A stretch of DNA of 64,000 bases from positions 868,001 through 932,000 of the forward strand of contig JACKKD010000003.1 in assembly GCA_020637675.1 (NCBI GenBank), given 5' to 3'. This DNA is from Paracoccaceae bacterium (GTDB taxonomy: Bacteria > Pseudomonadota > Alphaproteobacteria > Rhodobacterales > Rhodobacteraceae). The notes under the pieces were generated by a model. The model was not told the DNA's origin and ran no database searches. It saw only the letters and a program-made list of their open reading frames with translations. The position numbers and the translations under genes are program-made. Positions 8,864 through 16,182 of the stretch are shown piece after piece (position 1 is the first letter of the stretch; each line of letters starts with the position of its first letter).

Positions 8864-9190
8864 ATGCCCGAGATTTCCAAGGATTTCAGCGGCCAGACCG
8901 TCATCACCACTTTCGAGATGACGCCGGGAACGGCGCACGACCTGATGGACGCGCTGAAGGAGGCCTACGAGAAGGTCATCCGCCACCAGCCCGGGTTCAT
9001 CGGCGCGGGGCTGCACATGAACGACGCGCAGACCCGCATCGCCAACTACTCCCAGTGGCGCCGCCGCGAGGATTTCCAGGCGATGCTGCGCACCTCGGAG
9101 ATGCGCGAGAGGAACCGCAAGATCGCGGAGCTTTGTTCGCGCTTCGAGCCGGTGATGTACGAGGTCGTGGATGTGGCACGGCCGGCCTGA
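8864..9190 (+). CDS. antibiotic biosynthesis monooxygenase (ABM) domain protein
   Basis: A 108-residue single-domain protein with the dimeric alpha+beta-barrel ABM pattern: VITTFEMTPGTAHDLMDAL strand-helix, then QPGFIGAGLHMN and IANYSQWRRREDFQAML. ABM proteins include quinol monooxygenases and haem-degrading enzymes but often have no known substrate. The start is the ATG after GCGGAGGAGAG; a start 5 codons upstream is possible. It follows the parA-like gene by 66 bases in the same direction and may share its transcript. A 10-bp hairpin covers its stop codon. Confidence 0.75.
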   Translation: MPEISKDFSGQTVITTFEMTPGTAHDLMDALKEAYEKVIRHQPGFIGAGLHMNDAQTRIANYSQWRRREDFQAMLRTSEMRERNRKIAELCSRFEPVMYEVVDVARPA

Positions 9191-9202
9191 GAGGCCGGCC
9201 GT
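9178..9202. terminator. stem-loop at gene end (probable terminator)
   Basis: Perfect 10-bp stem ACGGCCGGCC / GGCCGGCCGT with a TGAGA loop that contains the stop codon of the ABM gene. There is no U-tract, but it lies between convergent genes and could act in both directions. Confidence 0.5.
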
Positions 9203-9226
9203 CCGGTCTTGCCTGCAGTCGTGCGA

Positions 9227-9787
9227 TCAGGCGCGGCGGCGGCGGCGCAGCGCCGCGAGAAGGCCGAGCCCGCCGAGCAGCATCGGCGCCCCGGCTGCAA
9301 CCGGGATCGGCGATACACGCACGTTGTCCATGGCGAACTGGGTGTTCACGCTCGGGAAGGTGGTGTCGAGGAACGTGATCGACGAGAACGCGATCGTCGA
9401 CTGGATGCCGAAGAAGGTCGTGCCGCCGGTGATTGTCGCTGCGTGGATGCCGTCGAGGAGGACGTTGGCGATCTCGCCCGCGGAGAGGTTCGCGAAGCTC
9501 GCCGCGAAGGCCGTGACACGGGTCGAGAAGACGAGCGTGGTGAACTGCCGCGCCGGATTCGTGCCGCCGCCGGCAATACCCTGAAGCCGGTTGTTGTTGA
9601 AGCTGTGGGAGCCGAGGATCTGCTGGATTGCGGTGCCGTTCAGCACGCCTCCGTCGAAGGTCTCCGACACCGTGGAGGGCGCGCCGAGCGCGGCGTCGTA
9701 GGACGCGAGGTTGCCGAAGGTGACGGTGGCGGCCTCGGCAGCCGGGGCTGCGAGCAGGGCCGCGGCGAGAGCGAGCGGGCGGATCAT
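9227..9787 (-). CDS. VPLPA-CTERM sorting-domain surface protein
   Basis: A 186-residue exported protein. A signal peptide (MIRPLALAAALLAAPAAEA) ends near residue 20. A beta-rich Gly/Thr/Phe body follows. The C-terminus has the tripartite sorting signal PIPVAAGAPMLLGGLGLLAA then RRRRRA: a VPLPA-like motif, one membrane helix and a basic tail. Such tails are recognised by exosortases in Rhodobacteraceae, and the proteins are usually linked to exopolysaccharide or the cell surface. AAGGA precedes the ATG. No exosortase is in the window. The 220-base upstream region carries an 8-bp inverted repeat and a strong hairpin. Confidence 0.85.
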   Translation of the reverse strand: MIRPLALAAALLAAPAAEAATVTFGNLASYDAALGAPSTVSETFDGGVLNGTAIQQILGSHSFNNNRLQGIAGGGTNPARQFTTLVFSTRVTAFAASFANLSAGEIANVLLDGIHAATITGGTTFFGIQSTIAFSSITFLDTTFPSVNTQFAMDNVRVSPIPVAAGAPMLLGGLGLLAALRRRRRA

Positions 9788-9833
9788 TGCGTGGTCCTTC
9801 TCTCTGTCCCGCGGATCTTCGCGGGTGGGTGAA

Positions 9834-9862
9834 ATCGTTAATGTTGCTGGTTGGTTAACGAT
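9834..9862. promoter_or_regulatory. 8-bp inverted repeat, candidate operator
   Basis: ATCGTTAA and TTAACGAT at 9834-9841 and 9855-9862, perfectly inverted with 13 bases between them (about two helical turns centre to centre). It lies 47 bases upstream of the VPLPA-CTERM start in an otherwise GC-rich divergent region, as expected for a dimeric repressor or activator site. The regulator is unknown. Confidence 0.45.
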
Positions 9863-9917
9863 GGAATGCGGCAGATTCGGGGCAGCATTGCGGCCCTGCC
9901 GCGGCCTGTGCCGCGCA

Positions 9918-9950
9918 CAAACCCGCCCGGTGTCACGGCGGGCGGGTTTG
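9918..9950. other. strong hairpin in divergent promoter region
   Basis: Perfect 11-bp stem CAAACCCGCCC / GGGCGGGTTTG with an 11-base loop, 57 bases before the zinc-ribbon gene. On the + strand it ends TTTGCGCG, a weak terminator or attenuator; on the - strand it ends TTTGTGCG. Its position inside a divergent region suggests an attenuator or the end of a short untranslated transcript. Confidence 0.4.
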
Positions 9951-10006
9951 CGCGAGGCCGCGGCGCTTCCCATATAGCCGTCATCGCAAGCGACAGAGAG
10001 GCGACG

Positions 10007-10318
10007 ATGCAGTGTCCGGTGGATGGAACCCAACTTCAGATGATGGACCGGCAGGGGGTGGAGATCGACTACTGCCCGAAATGCCGGGGGGTCTGGCTTG
10101 ACCGGGGGGAGCTCGACAAGATCATCGACCGCTCGGCGCCTTCGGTTGCCCTGGCCGAACCGGCGGGCGAGGTGCAGCGTCGTCCCGAAGCCCCGCGCGA
10201 GGAGCCGCGGCGACGGGACGACAGGGGCGATTACCGCGACGATGACGACCGCTATAGCCACGGCCGGCCCTATCGCAAACGCAAGAGCTTCCTGAGCGAG
10301 ATATTCGACTTCGACTGA
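10007..10318 (+). CDS. TFIIB-type zinc-ribbon protein
   Basis: A 103-residue protein. Residues 1-45 hold the zf-TFIIB domain: MQCPVDGTQL with Cys3, then YCPKCRGVWLDRGELDKI, giving the CP-x(n)-CPxC-GxWLDxGEL signature. Only three obvious cysteines are present; in this family the fourth ligand can be a non-cysteine. The C-terminal half is a charged, probably disordered Arg/Asp-rich linker ending in KRKSFLSEIFDFD, also common in this family. Function is unknown; nucleic-acid or zinc handling is assumed from the fold. An AGAGAGGC site precedes the ATG. Confidence 0.75.
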   Translation: MQCPVDGTQLQMMDRQGVEIDYCPKCRGVWLDRGELDKIIDRSAPSVALAEPAGEVQRRPEAPREEPRRRDDRGDYRDDDDRYSHGRPYRKRKSFLSEIFDFD

Positions 10319-10324
10319 GGGCGC

Positions 10325-11107
10325 TCACTCCGGCGGCGTGCAGGCATAGGCGGCGCCGCCTGGAAGGGTGCAGAGCCCGGTGAAATAGTCGTCGGGCAGG
10401 GGCGCATAGCTTCTGAGGCGCTTTGTTTCGTCCAGCCGGTCGAGATAGGCCGCGCAGCTCGACAGCCGGTAGGTCTCCACCCGCCAGGGCGAGGTGAACC
10501 AGGCCTCGAACGCGGCCGTGACGGCGTCCTCCGGCGAGGCTCCCTGCAGCACGCTGTCGGCGAAGACGGCGCCGATGTCGGCGTATTCCTTCAGCCGCGC
10601 GATGGCATCCCAGGCCTCGGGTTGGCCCGCGCCCTTCAGCTTCCAGGCGTAGTAGGTGGCCACCGCCTGCGCGTCGGCCTCGACCATGTAGGTGAAGCGC
10701 GTGACCTCCTTCAGGTCGAAATCGGTAGAGGGGCAGAAGCCGCGGCCGTACTGGTCGAGGTGGCGCAACTCGTGGATCAGGATCAACAGTCGTTCACCGA
10801 AATCGAGATCCGCGCTGAGTTCGATCAGGTTGCGGTCGACGTTGTAGGCGCCGCGGACGGTCGTCGGCCTATCCTCGATGCAAAGCGCGGTGCCGTTCCG
10901 GTGGAGAACCTCCAGGAGCGGGTCGGGAGCGGGGTCCAGCCGCTCGATCGCGTCGAGTAGGGCGAGCGCCGACCGCTGTGCCGGGGTCGCCGTCTGGTCG
11001 TAGGGAGGGACGAGGCAGAGCGTCGCCGCCTCCGGGTGCCCCGCCGCCGGGTCGCCGCCCCAGGCAGCCGGCGCGAGGAAGGCGAGGAGGGCGGCGAAGC
11101 GGCGCAT
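10325..11107 (-). CDS. exported putative metallopeptidase (DUF6782-like)
   Basis: A 260-residue protein with a short signal peptide (MRRFAALLAFLAPAAWG). A HELRHLDQ motif near residue 112 resembles the HExxH zinc site with Arg at the third position, and a downstream Glu/Asp-rich helix (MVEADAQAVATYYAWKL) could give the third ligand. This arrangement matches, as I recall it, the DUF6782 putative metallopeptidases of Rhodobacteraceae. Five cysteines in the mature part suggest periplasmic disulfides. Substrate unknown. It is convergent with the zinc-ribbon gene, with only 6 bases between their ends. Confidence 0.6.
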   Translation of the reverse strand: MRRFAALLAFLAPAAWGGDPAAGHPEAATLCLVPPYDQTATPAQRSALALLDAIERLDPAPDPLLEVLHRNGTALCIEDRPTTVRGAYNVDRNLIELSADLDFGERLLILIHELRHLDQYGRGFCPSTDFDLKEVTRFTYMVEADAQAVATYYAWKLKGAGQPEAWDAIARLKEYADIGAVFADSVLQGASPEDAVTAAFEAWFTSPWRVETYRLSSCAAYLDRLDETKRLRSYAPLPDDYFTGLCTLPGGAAYACTPPE

Positions 11108-11179
11108 GGGGCAACACTAGCCGGCATCGGGGGCCGGACAAAGGCCGCTTTCGCGGCGAGCCGGCGGGCCTTGCGGCCG

Positions 11180-11968
11180 TCAGGGTCGTGCCGGGCCGAG
11201 ATAGGCGAAGCGGTAGGCAAGCGCCACGCCGCCCGCGCCGCCGAGGATGTTTCCGAGCGTGACCCAGAAGAGGTTCGCCGCCGCCGCCGGCAGGTCCGCC
11301 GTCGCCCCCGCCGCCCAGCCCTGCGGGAAGAAGTACATGTTGGCGACGGAGTGTTCGAGGCCGAGGAGCACGAAGGCGCTGATCGGCCAGAGGATCGCCA
11401 GGATCTTCCCCGCCGCCGTCCGCGCCGCGAAGGTGAGCCAGACCGCGAGGCAGACAAGCGCGTTGCAGAGCACCCCGCGCATGAAGGCCTCGAACGGCGG
11501 CAGCGCGCCTTTCGCGGCCGCGATCTTCGCCGCCGTGGCGCCCATGGGGCCGTCGAGAAGGCCCGAAAGCCCGAATGCAAAGGCGAGCCCCGCCGCGCCC
11601 GCGAGGTTGCCGAGCCAGACGACCCCCCAGTTGCGCAACAGCTGCCGTGCCGTGATCCTGCGGTCCACCGCCGCCATGACCATGAGCGCGTTGCCGGTGA
11701 AGAGCTCCGCCCCGCCGACGATGACGAGGATCAGGCCGAGCGAGAAGACGACGCCGCCGAGCAGCCGCGCCGGACCATGGGCGAGGTCCGCCCCGGTCAT
11801 CACCATGGTGTAGGCCGCCGCGCCGAAGCCGATGAAGGCGCCGGCAAGAACCGCGAGCACGAACATCTGCCCCGCAGGCAGGGCGGCCTTGGCCACGCCC
11901 GCGCTTTCGATCAGCCGGGCGATCTCGGCGGGGCGGTAGGCATCCGTGTGAGCGGGCATCTCGGTCAT
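11180..11968 (-). CDS. formate/nitrite transporter (FNT) family channel
   Basis: A 262-residue integral membrane protein with six predicted helices and the FNT repeat pattern: ALPAGQMFVLAVLAGAFIGFG, the GGAELFTGNALM broken-helix region (GAELFTGN is diagnostic), NWGVVWLGNLAGA, and GLEHSVANMYFFP (EHxVANM is the second diagnostic loop). FNT channels move formate, nitrite or related anions across the inner membrane as pentamers. The start at MTEMPAH gives normal length but has no clear ribosome site. The frame runs 34 codons further upstream. No formate dehydrogenase or nirB lies beside it, so the anion is undecided. Confidence 0.88.
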   Translation of the reverse strand: MTEMPAHTDAYRPAEIARLIESAGVAKAALPAGQMFVLAVLAGAFIGFGAAAYTMVMTGADLAHGPARLLGGVVFSLGLILVIVGGAELFTGNALMVMAAVDRRITARQLLRNWGVVWLGNLAGAAGLAFAFGLSGLLDGPMGATAAKIAAAKGALPPFEAFMRGVLCNALVCLAVWLTFAARTAAGKILAILWPISAFVLLGLEHSVANMYFFPQGWAAGATADLPAAAANLFWVTLGNILGGAGGVALAYRFAYLGPARP

Positions 11969-12030
11969 GGGGGCGAGGATAGCGGAAGCGGGGCGCCCGT
12001 CCAGAGGTGGAGGCAGGGTCGATGCTGCGC

Positions 12031-12051
12031 CGAAATCCTGAAAGGATTTCG
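12031..12051 (-). terminator. stem-loop downstream of the 12.1-kb small gene
   Basis: Perfect 8-bp stem CGAAATCC / GGATTTCG with a 5-base loop. It lies 36 bases after the stop of the upstream leftward gene and before the FNT gene. A T-rich run (GTTTTCTTTTC) follows on the + strand only, so termination leftward would be weak. A REP-like element is the alternative. Confidence 0.4.
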
Positions 12052-12086
12052 GGTAGCGTTTTCTTTTCAAGAAAGCGCGGATCGCC

Positions 12087-12326
12087 CTATCGGGGCGGGG
12101 TGAGCCAGCGGATGGGCGCGCGGTTGCAGAAGATGACGAACTGGCCGGAATTCTCGGCGACCTGGTAGCCGCGCCGGTCGATCTCGGCCATGAAGCGCTC
12201 CATGCCCACGAAGCGTTCGATGTCCCGCGCCTTGCGGCGGATCACGGCACCCTCCTGCACCGCCTTGGAGGCGAAAAGGTCCTTCAACCAGACCTCGGGC
12301 GAGAGGGGGGAGTTCAGGTTCCGCAT
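12087..12326 (-). CDS. small conserved hypothetical protein
   Basis: A 79-residue soluble protein without signal peptide or membrane helix. It begins MRNLNSPLSPEVWLKDLF and has a basic middle (IRRKARDIERFVGMERF) and a beta-rich end (GQFVIFCNRAPIRWL). I have the impression that short proteins of this type occur in many Rhodobacteraceae, sometimes mislabelled as phosphoribosylanthranilate isomerase, but there is nothing enzymatic in it. Base composition matches the core genome, unlike the AT-rich genes next to it. Function unknown. Confidence 0.6.
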   Translation of the reverse strand: MRNLNSPLSPEVWLKDLFASKAVQEGAVIRRKARDIERFVGMERFMAEIDRRGYQVAENSGQFVIFCNRAPIRWLTPPR

Positions 12327-12438
12327 GGGCGGAGGATTGGCGCGGGACGGTTAAGGGCGGGTTGAGGAAGGAGTTTGCTTGTTCGGCAGTGGTGGATGAG
12401 CATGTGTCAATGTGGAGGTTCGCCCCCGCTACGGTCTG

Positions 12439-12897
12439 CTAAAGATTCTCAACCGCGATTGCGGCGATTGCTGTATCCATTAATTTCGCTTCGGACGAAG
12501 AGACAATTTCCAGATAGTCAAAGATAGAAACTAAATTCCGTCTTGCGAAGTATCCTAGTATCGCATAGGAGGCATCAAACTGTACTAATACTTGACAAAC
12601 CCAAATCGGCGAGGCAAAGAAACTCCGCTTGATCTTATATCCTTTGAATTCAAGAAATGTCTTTTCAGCCGAGTCAATTGTAGGAATAGCTTCGTGGTAT
12701 TGCGCTTCAGTGCGATAGCTACGCACCAAATACTTTGCATCGTCCGCTTCAATCTTGATCATTGACCACAAATGACCATCCAATCCGATCCAACGACTGC
12801 GATCTACAAGTTCGGATACTGTACCATAGGCTTCAAAGCGTTCGGAGAATCTTCCCCAAATTCTACAGTCCTCAATAGTAGCATGTAGCTGTTTCAT
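12439..12897 (-). CDS. AT-rich hypothetical protein, likely horizontally acquired
   Basis: A 152-residue protein with no signal peptide or transmembrane helix and a balanced acidic composition; I do not recognise the family. Its DNA is around 40-45 % GC (one 60-base line counted at 40 %), far below the two-thirds GC of its neighbours. Codons such as ATA, AGA and TTA, rare here, are frequent. It follows the 91-residue gene by 25 bases on the same strand, and both have the same unusual composition. They probably arrived together as a two-gene cassette. Roles such as toxin-antitoxin, immunity or defence are possible but unsupported. Confidence 0.6.
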   Translation of the reverse strand: MKQLHATIEDCRIWGRFSERFEAYGTVSELVDRSRWIGLDGHLWSMIKIEADDAKYLVRSYRTEAQYHEAIPTIDSAEKTFLEFKGYKIKRSFFASPIWVCQVLVQFDASYAILGYFARRNLVSIFDYLEIVSSSEAKLMDTAIAAIAVENL

Positions 12898-12922
12898 TCC
12901 TGTCTTACGTATCTACGATTCA

Positions 12923-13198
12923 TCAAAGATCGATATCCAATTTTAGCCTACTAACGGTCGTCTCAGTGTCTTCCGTAAGTTCCATCAATGCCGCCACACC
13001 TGAGTTGCCCTCTTTCACGGCGTCGACTGCCTTTCTGACGTCGTCGGTTTCGACACGAAATAGAGCCACGGACTGCAATTCATCTTCCAGCGCCCTAAAC
13101 GCTGCACGATTGTATCGCCGCCGTGCATCTCGCAGGTCGCCAAAGGATTTGAAGTCGGGTTCTTCACCGTAATCAATAATGCGCACTACGTACTGCAT
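12923..13198 (-). CDS. AT-rich small hypothetical protein coupled to uvrB
   Basis: A 91-residue acidic protein (MQYVVRIIDYGEEPDF start, charged helices LRDARRRYNRAAFRALEDEL and TDDVRKAVDAVKEG). I recognise no family. Its ATG lies 4 bases after the uvrB stop, and the purine-rich end of uvrB (GGAGGAGGGGG) serves as the ribosome site, so it is translationally coupled to uvrB although its composition is foreign. The next gene downstream, of the same composition, starts 25 bases after its stop. The pair looks like an insertion that kept uvrB intact. Confidence 0.55.
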   Translation of the reverse strand: MQYVVRIIDYGEEPDFKSFGDLRDARRRYNRAAFRALEDELQSVALFRVETDDVRKAVDAVKEGNSGVAALMELTEDTETTVSRLKLDIDL

Positions 13199-13202
13199 GT
13201 AT

Positions 13203-15377
13203 TTACCCCCTCCTCCTCCCGCCCCGCTGTCCCGGTCGCCCGGCCGTCGACCTCCCCCGCGCCTTCACCGCCTCGCCGACCGCCTCCTCGACCGCCGATT
13301 GCCGCGCCAAAGGATCGTCCGACAGCACCAGATCGACCGCCTCCAGCCGCTTGACCTCGTCCCTGATCCGGGCGGCCTCCTCGAATTCCAGGTTCTCGGC
13401 CGCCTTGCGCATTGCCGTCCGCAAGCCGTCCAGATGCGCCTCGAGGTTGGCGCCGTGCATCGGGCGGTCGACCCTGGCCGTCACGCGGTTCATGTCGACG
13501 TCGCCCTTGTAGAGCCCGGCGAGGATGTCCTCGACGTTCTTCTTGATCGTCTGCGGGGTGATGCCGTGCGCCTCGTTATAGGCGATCTGCTTGTCGCGGC
13601 GCCGGTTGGTCTCGGCCAGCGCGCGCTCCATGCTGCCCGTCACCCGGTCGGCATACATGATGACCCTGCCTTCCGCGTTCCGCGCCGCCCGGCCGATGGT
13701 CTGGATCAGCGAGGTCTCGGAACGCAGGAAGCCTTCCTTGTCGGCATCCAGTATCGCCACCAGTCCGCATTCGGGGATGTCGAGCCCCTCGCGCAAAAGG
13801 TTGATGCCGACGAGCACGTCGAAGGCGCCGAGGCGGAGGTCGCGCAGGATCTCGATCCGTTCGATGGTATCGATGTCGGAATGCATGTAGCGGACCCGGA
13901 TGCCCTGTTCGTGCATGTATTCGGTCAGGTCCTCGGCCATGCGCTTGGTGAGCGTGGTGACGAGGGTGCGGAAGCCCCTGGCGGCGACCTTGCGGACCTC
14001 GTCGAGAAGGTCGTCCACCTGCATCTCGACGGGGCGGATTTCGACCTGCGGGTCCAGAAGGCCGGTCGGGCGGATCACCTGTTCGGTGAAGACGCCGCCG
14101 GTCTGCTCCAGCTCCCACGCGGCGGGCGTGGCGGAGACGAAGACGCTCTGCGGGCGCATCGCATCCCATTCCTCGAACTTCAAGGGGCGGTTGTCCATGC
14201 AGGAGGGGAGCCGGAAGCCGTGTTCGGCCAGCGTGAACTTCCGCCGGAAGTCGCCCTTGTACATGCCGCCGATCTGCGGGACCGAGACGTGGGATTCGTC
14301 GGCGAAGACGATGGCGTGGTCGGGGATGAATTCGAAGAGGGTGGGCGGCGGTTCGCCGGGGGCGCGGCCGGTGAGGTAGCGGGAGTAATTCTCGATCCCG
14401 GCGCAGGAGCCGGTGGCCTCCAGCATCTCGAGATCGAAATTGGTGCGCTGTTCGAGGCGCTGGGCTTCGAGGAGCTTGCCTTCGTCCTGCAACTGCTTCA
14501 GCCGCTGGGCAAGCTCCACCCGGATGCCCTTGATCGCCTGCTGCAGGGTGGGGCGGGGGGTGACGTAGTGGCTGTTGGCATAGATGCGGATTTTCTCGAA
14601 GCTGTCGGTCTTCTGGCCGGTGAGCGGGTCGAACTCGGTGATGCCTTCGAGTTCCTCGCCGAAGAAGCTGAACTTCCAGGCGCGGTCCTCGAGATGGGCG
14701 GGCCAGACATCGACGGTGTCGCCCTTGACGCGGAAGGCGCCGCGCTGGAAGGCGGCATCGGCGCGGCGGTATTGCTGGGCGACCAGCTCGGACAGGAATT
14801 TCCGCTGCTCGTAGAGTTTGCCCACTTCCATGTCCTGGGTCATCGCCGAATAGGTCTCGACCGAGCCGATGCCGTAGATGCACGAAACCGAGGCGACGAT
14901 GATCACGTCGTCGCGTTCCAGAAGCGCCCGGGTGGCCGAGTGGCGCATCCGGTCGATCTGTTCGTTGATCTGGCTTTCCTTCTCGATATAGGTGTCGGTC
15001 CGGGCGACATAGGCCTCGGGCTGGTAGTAGTCGTAGTAGCTGACGAAATACTCGACCGAGTTCTCCGGGAAGAAACCCTTGAACTCGCCGTAAAGCTGGG
15101 CGGCGAGCGTCTTGTTCGGGGCGAGGATGATCGCCGGGCGCTGGGTTTCCTCGATCACCTTGGCCATGGTGAAGGTCTTGCCGGTGCCGGTCGCGCCGAG
15201 AAGCACCTGGTCGCGCTCGCCCGCCTTCACGCCTTCGGCAAGTTCCACGATCGCGGTCGGCTGGTCGCCGGCCGGCTCGAAATCGGTCTTCATCACGAAT
15301 CGCCGCCCGCCTTCCAGCTTCGGCCGGGTCAGGACGTCGGGCCGGGCGACAGGGGCGTTGGTGTTGTTGTGGGGCAT
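13203..15377 (-). CDS. uvrB: excinuclease ABC subunit B
   Basis: DNA-damage recognition helicase of nucleotide excision repair (724 residues). Walker A LLGATGTGKTFT is at about residues 59-70. The beta-hairpin YYDYYQPEAYVARTDTYI that probes the damaged strand follows, then the helicase motifs (FADESH, SATPA, TIGRAARN). The C-terminal UVR domain (EAHLDGLRTAMRKAAENL) binds UvrA/UvrC. About 25 N-terminal residues precede the usual start region, and the Gly/Arg-rich tail is a common alphaproteobacterial extension. The upstream 270-base region shows no clear GTTC-N7-GTTC LexA box by eye. Confidence 0.97.
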   Translation of the reverse strand: MPHNNTNAPVARPDVLTRPKLEGGRRFVMKTDFEPAGDQPTAIVELAEGVKAGERDQVLLGATGTGKTFTMAKVIEETQRPAIILAPNKTLAAQLYGEFKGFFPENSVEYFVSYYDYYQPEAYVARTDTYIEKESQINEQIDRMRHSATRALLERDDVIIVASVSCIYGIGSVETYSAMTQDMEVGKLYEQRKFLSELVAQQYRRADAAFQRGAFRVKGDTVDVWPAHLEDRAWKFSFFGEELEGITEFDPLTGQKTDSFEKIRIYANSHYVTPRPTLQQAIKGIRVELAQRLKQLQDEGKLLEAQRLEQRTNFDLEMLEATGSCAGIENYSRYLTGRAPGEPPPTLFEFIPDHAIVFADESHVSVPQIGGMYKGDFRRKFTLAEHGFRLPSCMDNRPLKFEEWDAMRPQSVFVSATPAAWELEQTGGVFTEQVIRPTGLLDPQVEIRPVEMQVDDLLDEVRKVAARGFRTLVTTLTKRMAEDLTEYMHEQGIRVRYMHSDIDTIERIEILRDLRLGAFDVLVGINLLREGLDIPECGLVAILDADKEGFLRSETSLIQTIGRAARNAEGRVIMYADRVTGSMERALAETNRRRDKQIAYNEAHGITPQTIKKNVEDILAGLYKGDVDMNRVTARVDRPMHGANLEAHLDGLRTAMRKAAENLEFEEAARIRDEVKRLEAVDLVLSDDPLARQSAVEEAVGEAVKARGRSTAGRPGQRGGRRRG

Positions 15378-15528
15378 GGGCCTCTCCTTCGGCCCCTAGA
15401 TTGGTCCGTTTTTGTTCCGGTTCAAGCGCGATGCGGCGGCGCGGACGTTCCTGCCGAAGAAACGATGCCGGGGCGCGGGAGGAACTGTTCGCGTCGGCAG
15501 GAATATGCGCGATCCGGTCGTCTTTAAA

Positions 15529-15543
15529 ACAACTTTTAGTTGT
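15529..15543. other. AT-rich hairpin between uvrB and the merR-type gene
   Basis: ACAACT-TTT-AGTTGT, a perfect 6-bp stem inside an AT-rich patch (CTTTAAAACAACTTTTAG), in the 274-base gap 15378-15651. uvrB starts on one side and the MerR-family gene ends on the other. It could be part of the uvrB promoter region or the end of the regulator transcript. Otherwise this gap holds nothing I can name. Confidence 0.3.
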
Positions 15544-15651
15544 ATTCGAGCAATCCGGCCCGTAAGAAGGGTGGGCAAGCAGCGCTGGCTGCCGGTCCTG
15601 GCCCTCACCCAGCCACCACCCACCCACGCTCCCTGAGCATGTGACCGGCAG

Positions 15652-16113
15652 TCAGCCCTGCTTGCCCGTTCGTTGATCGCGCGCCACCGGTGTCGGTGCG
15701 CCGGACCGGCCGGCAGGCCGCGACCGGCGTCCCGCGAGACGGATGAGCCGACGGAACGTCGGACATTCCAGATGCGAGGGGGCCGGGCAGTCTGCGACGT
15801 GCCGCAGCGCGTTGCGCAGGGTGGTCAGGCCGCGAATCTGAAGGTCCAGCGCGTCGGCCCGCGCATGGAAGTCGGCGCGGGGCAGGTCCGGCGCCCCATC
15901 GGACCCGAACATTCCCGCGATCTCGCCCAGCGAAAACCCCGCCGACTTGCCGAGCGCGATCAGCGAGAGTTGCAGCAGAACCTCTGGCCCGAACTGGCGC
16001 CGCAGGCCATGCCGGCCGAGCGACGATATGAGTCCGATTTCCTCGTAGTAGCGCAACGTCGAGGGCGGAACGCCGGACTGTTCCGCGACCGTGCCGATGT
16101 CCAGAAATTTCAT
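15652..16113 (-). CDS. MerR-family transcriptional regulator (SoxR-like, no Fe-S motif)
   Basis: A 153-residue MerR-family activator/repressor. The N-terminal winged helix reads TVAEQSGVPPSTLRYYEEIGL, then the second wing and GLRRQFGPEVLLQLSLIAL, followed by a dimerisation helix. The C-terminal effector end carries only DCPAPSHLEC, so the CxxCxC-x5-C cluster of true SoxR is absent. It is divergent from an MFS efflux gene, and a SoxR-type operator lies between them. That is the classic MerR arrangement in which the regulator controls the pump. The inducer is unknown; a lipophilic or thiol-reactive compound is an inference. Confidence 0.85.
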   Translation of the reverse strand: MKFLDIGTVAEQSGVPPSTLRYYEEIGLISSLGRHGLRRQFGPEVLLQLSLIALGKSAGFSLGEIAGMFGSDGAPDLPRADFHARADALDLQIRGLTTLRNALRHVADCPAPSHLECPTFRRLIRLAGRRSRPAGRSGAPTPVARDQRTGKQG

Positions 16114-16118
16114 GCTTG

Positions 16119-16138
16119 ACCTCAAGTTGACTTGAAGT
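16119..16138. promoter_or_regulatory. MerR/SoxR-type operator in the divergent promoter
   Basis: CCTCAAG-TTGA-CTTGAAG, an almost perfect inverted repeat of the SoxR box type, 6 bases upstream of the regulator ATG and 45 before the MFS gene. MerR-family proteins bind such sites between a too widely spaced -35 and -10. It should serve both directions. Confidence 0.75.
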
Positions 16139-16182
16139 CGTAGCTTGCCTGTCCAGGATGATTCCCGCAACAGGAGACAGGA

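Noticed and set aside
13179..15527. A 782-codon plus-strand frame opposite uvrB
   Set aside because: Shadow of uvrB; no domains, Gly/Asp/Arg-rich product.
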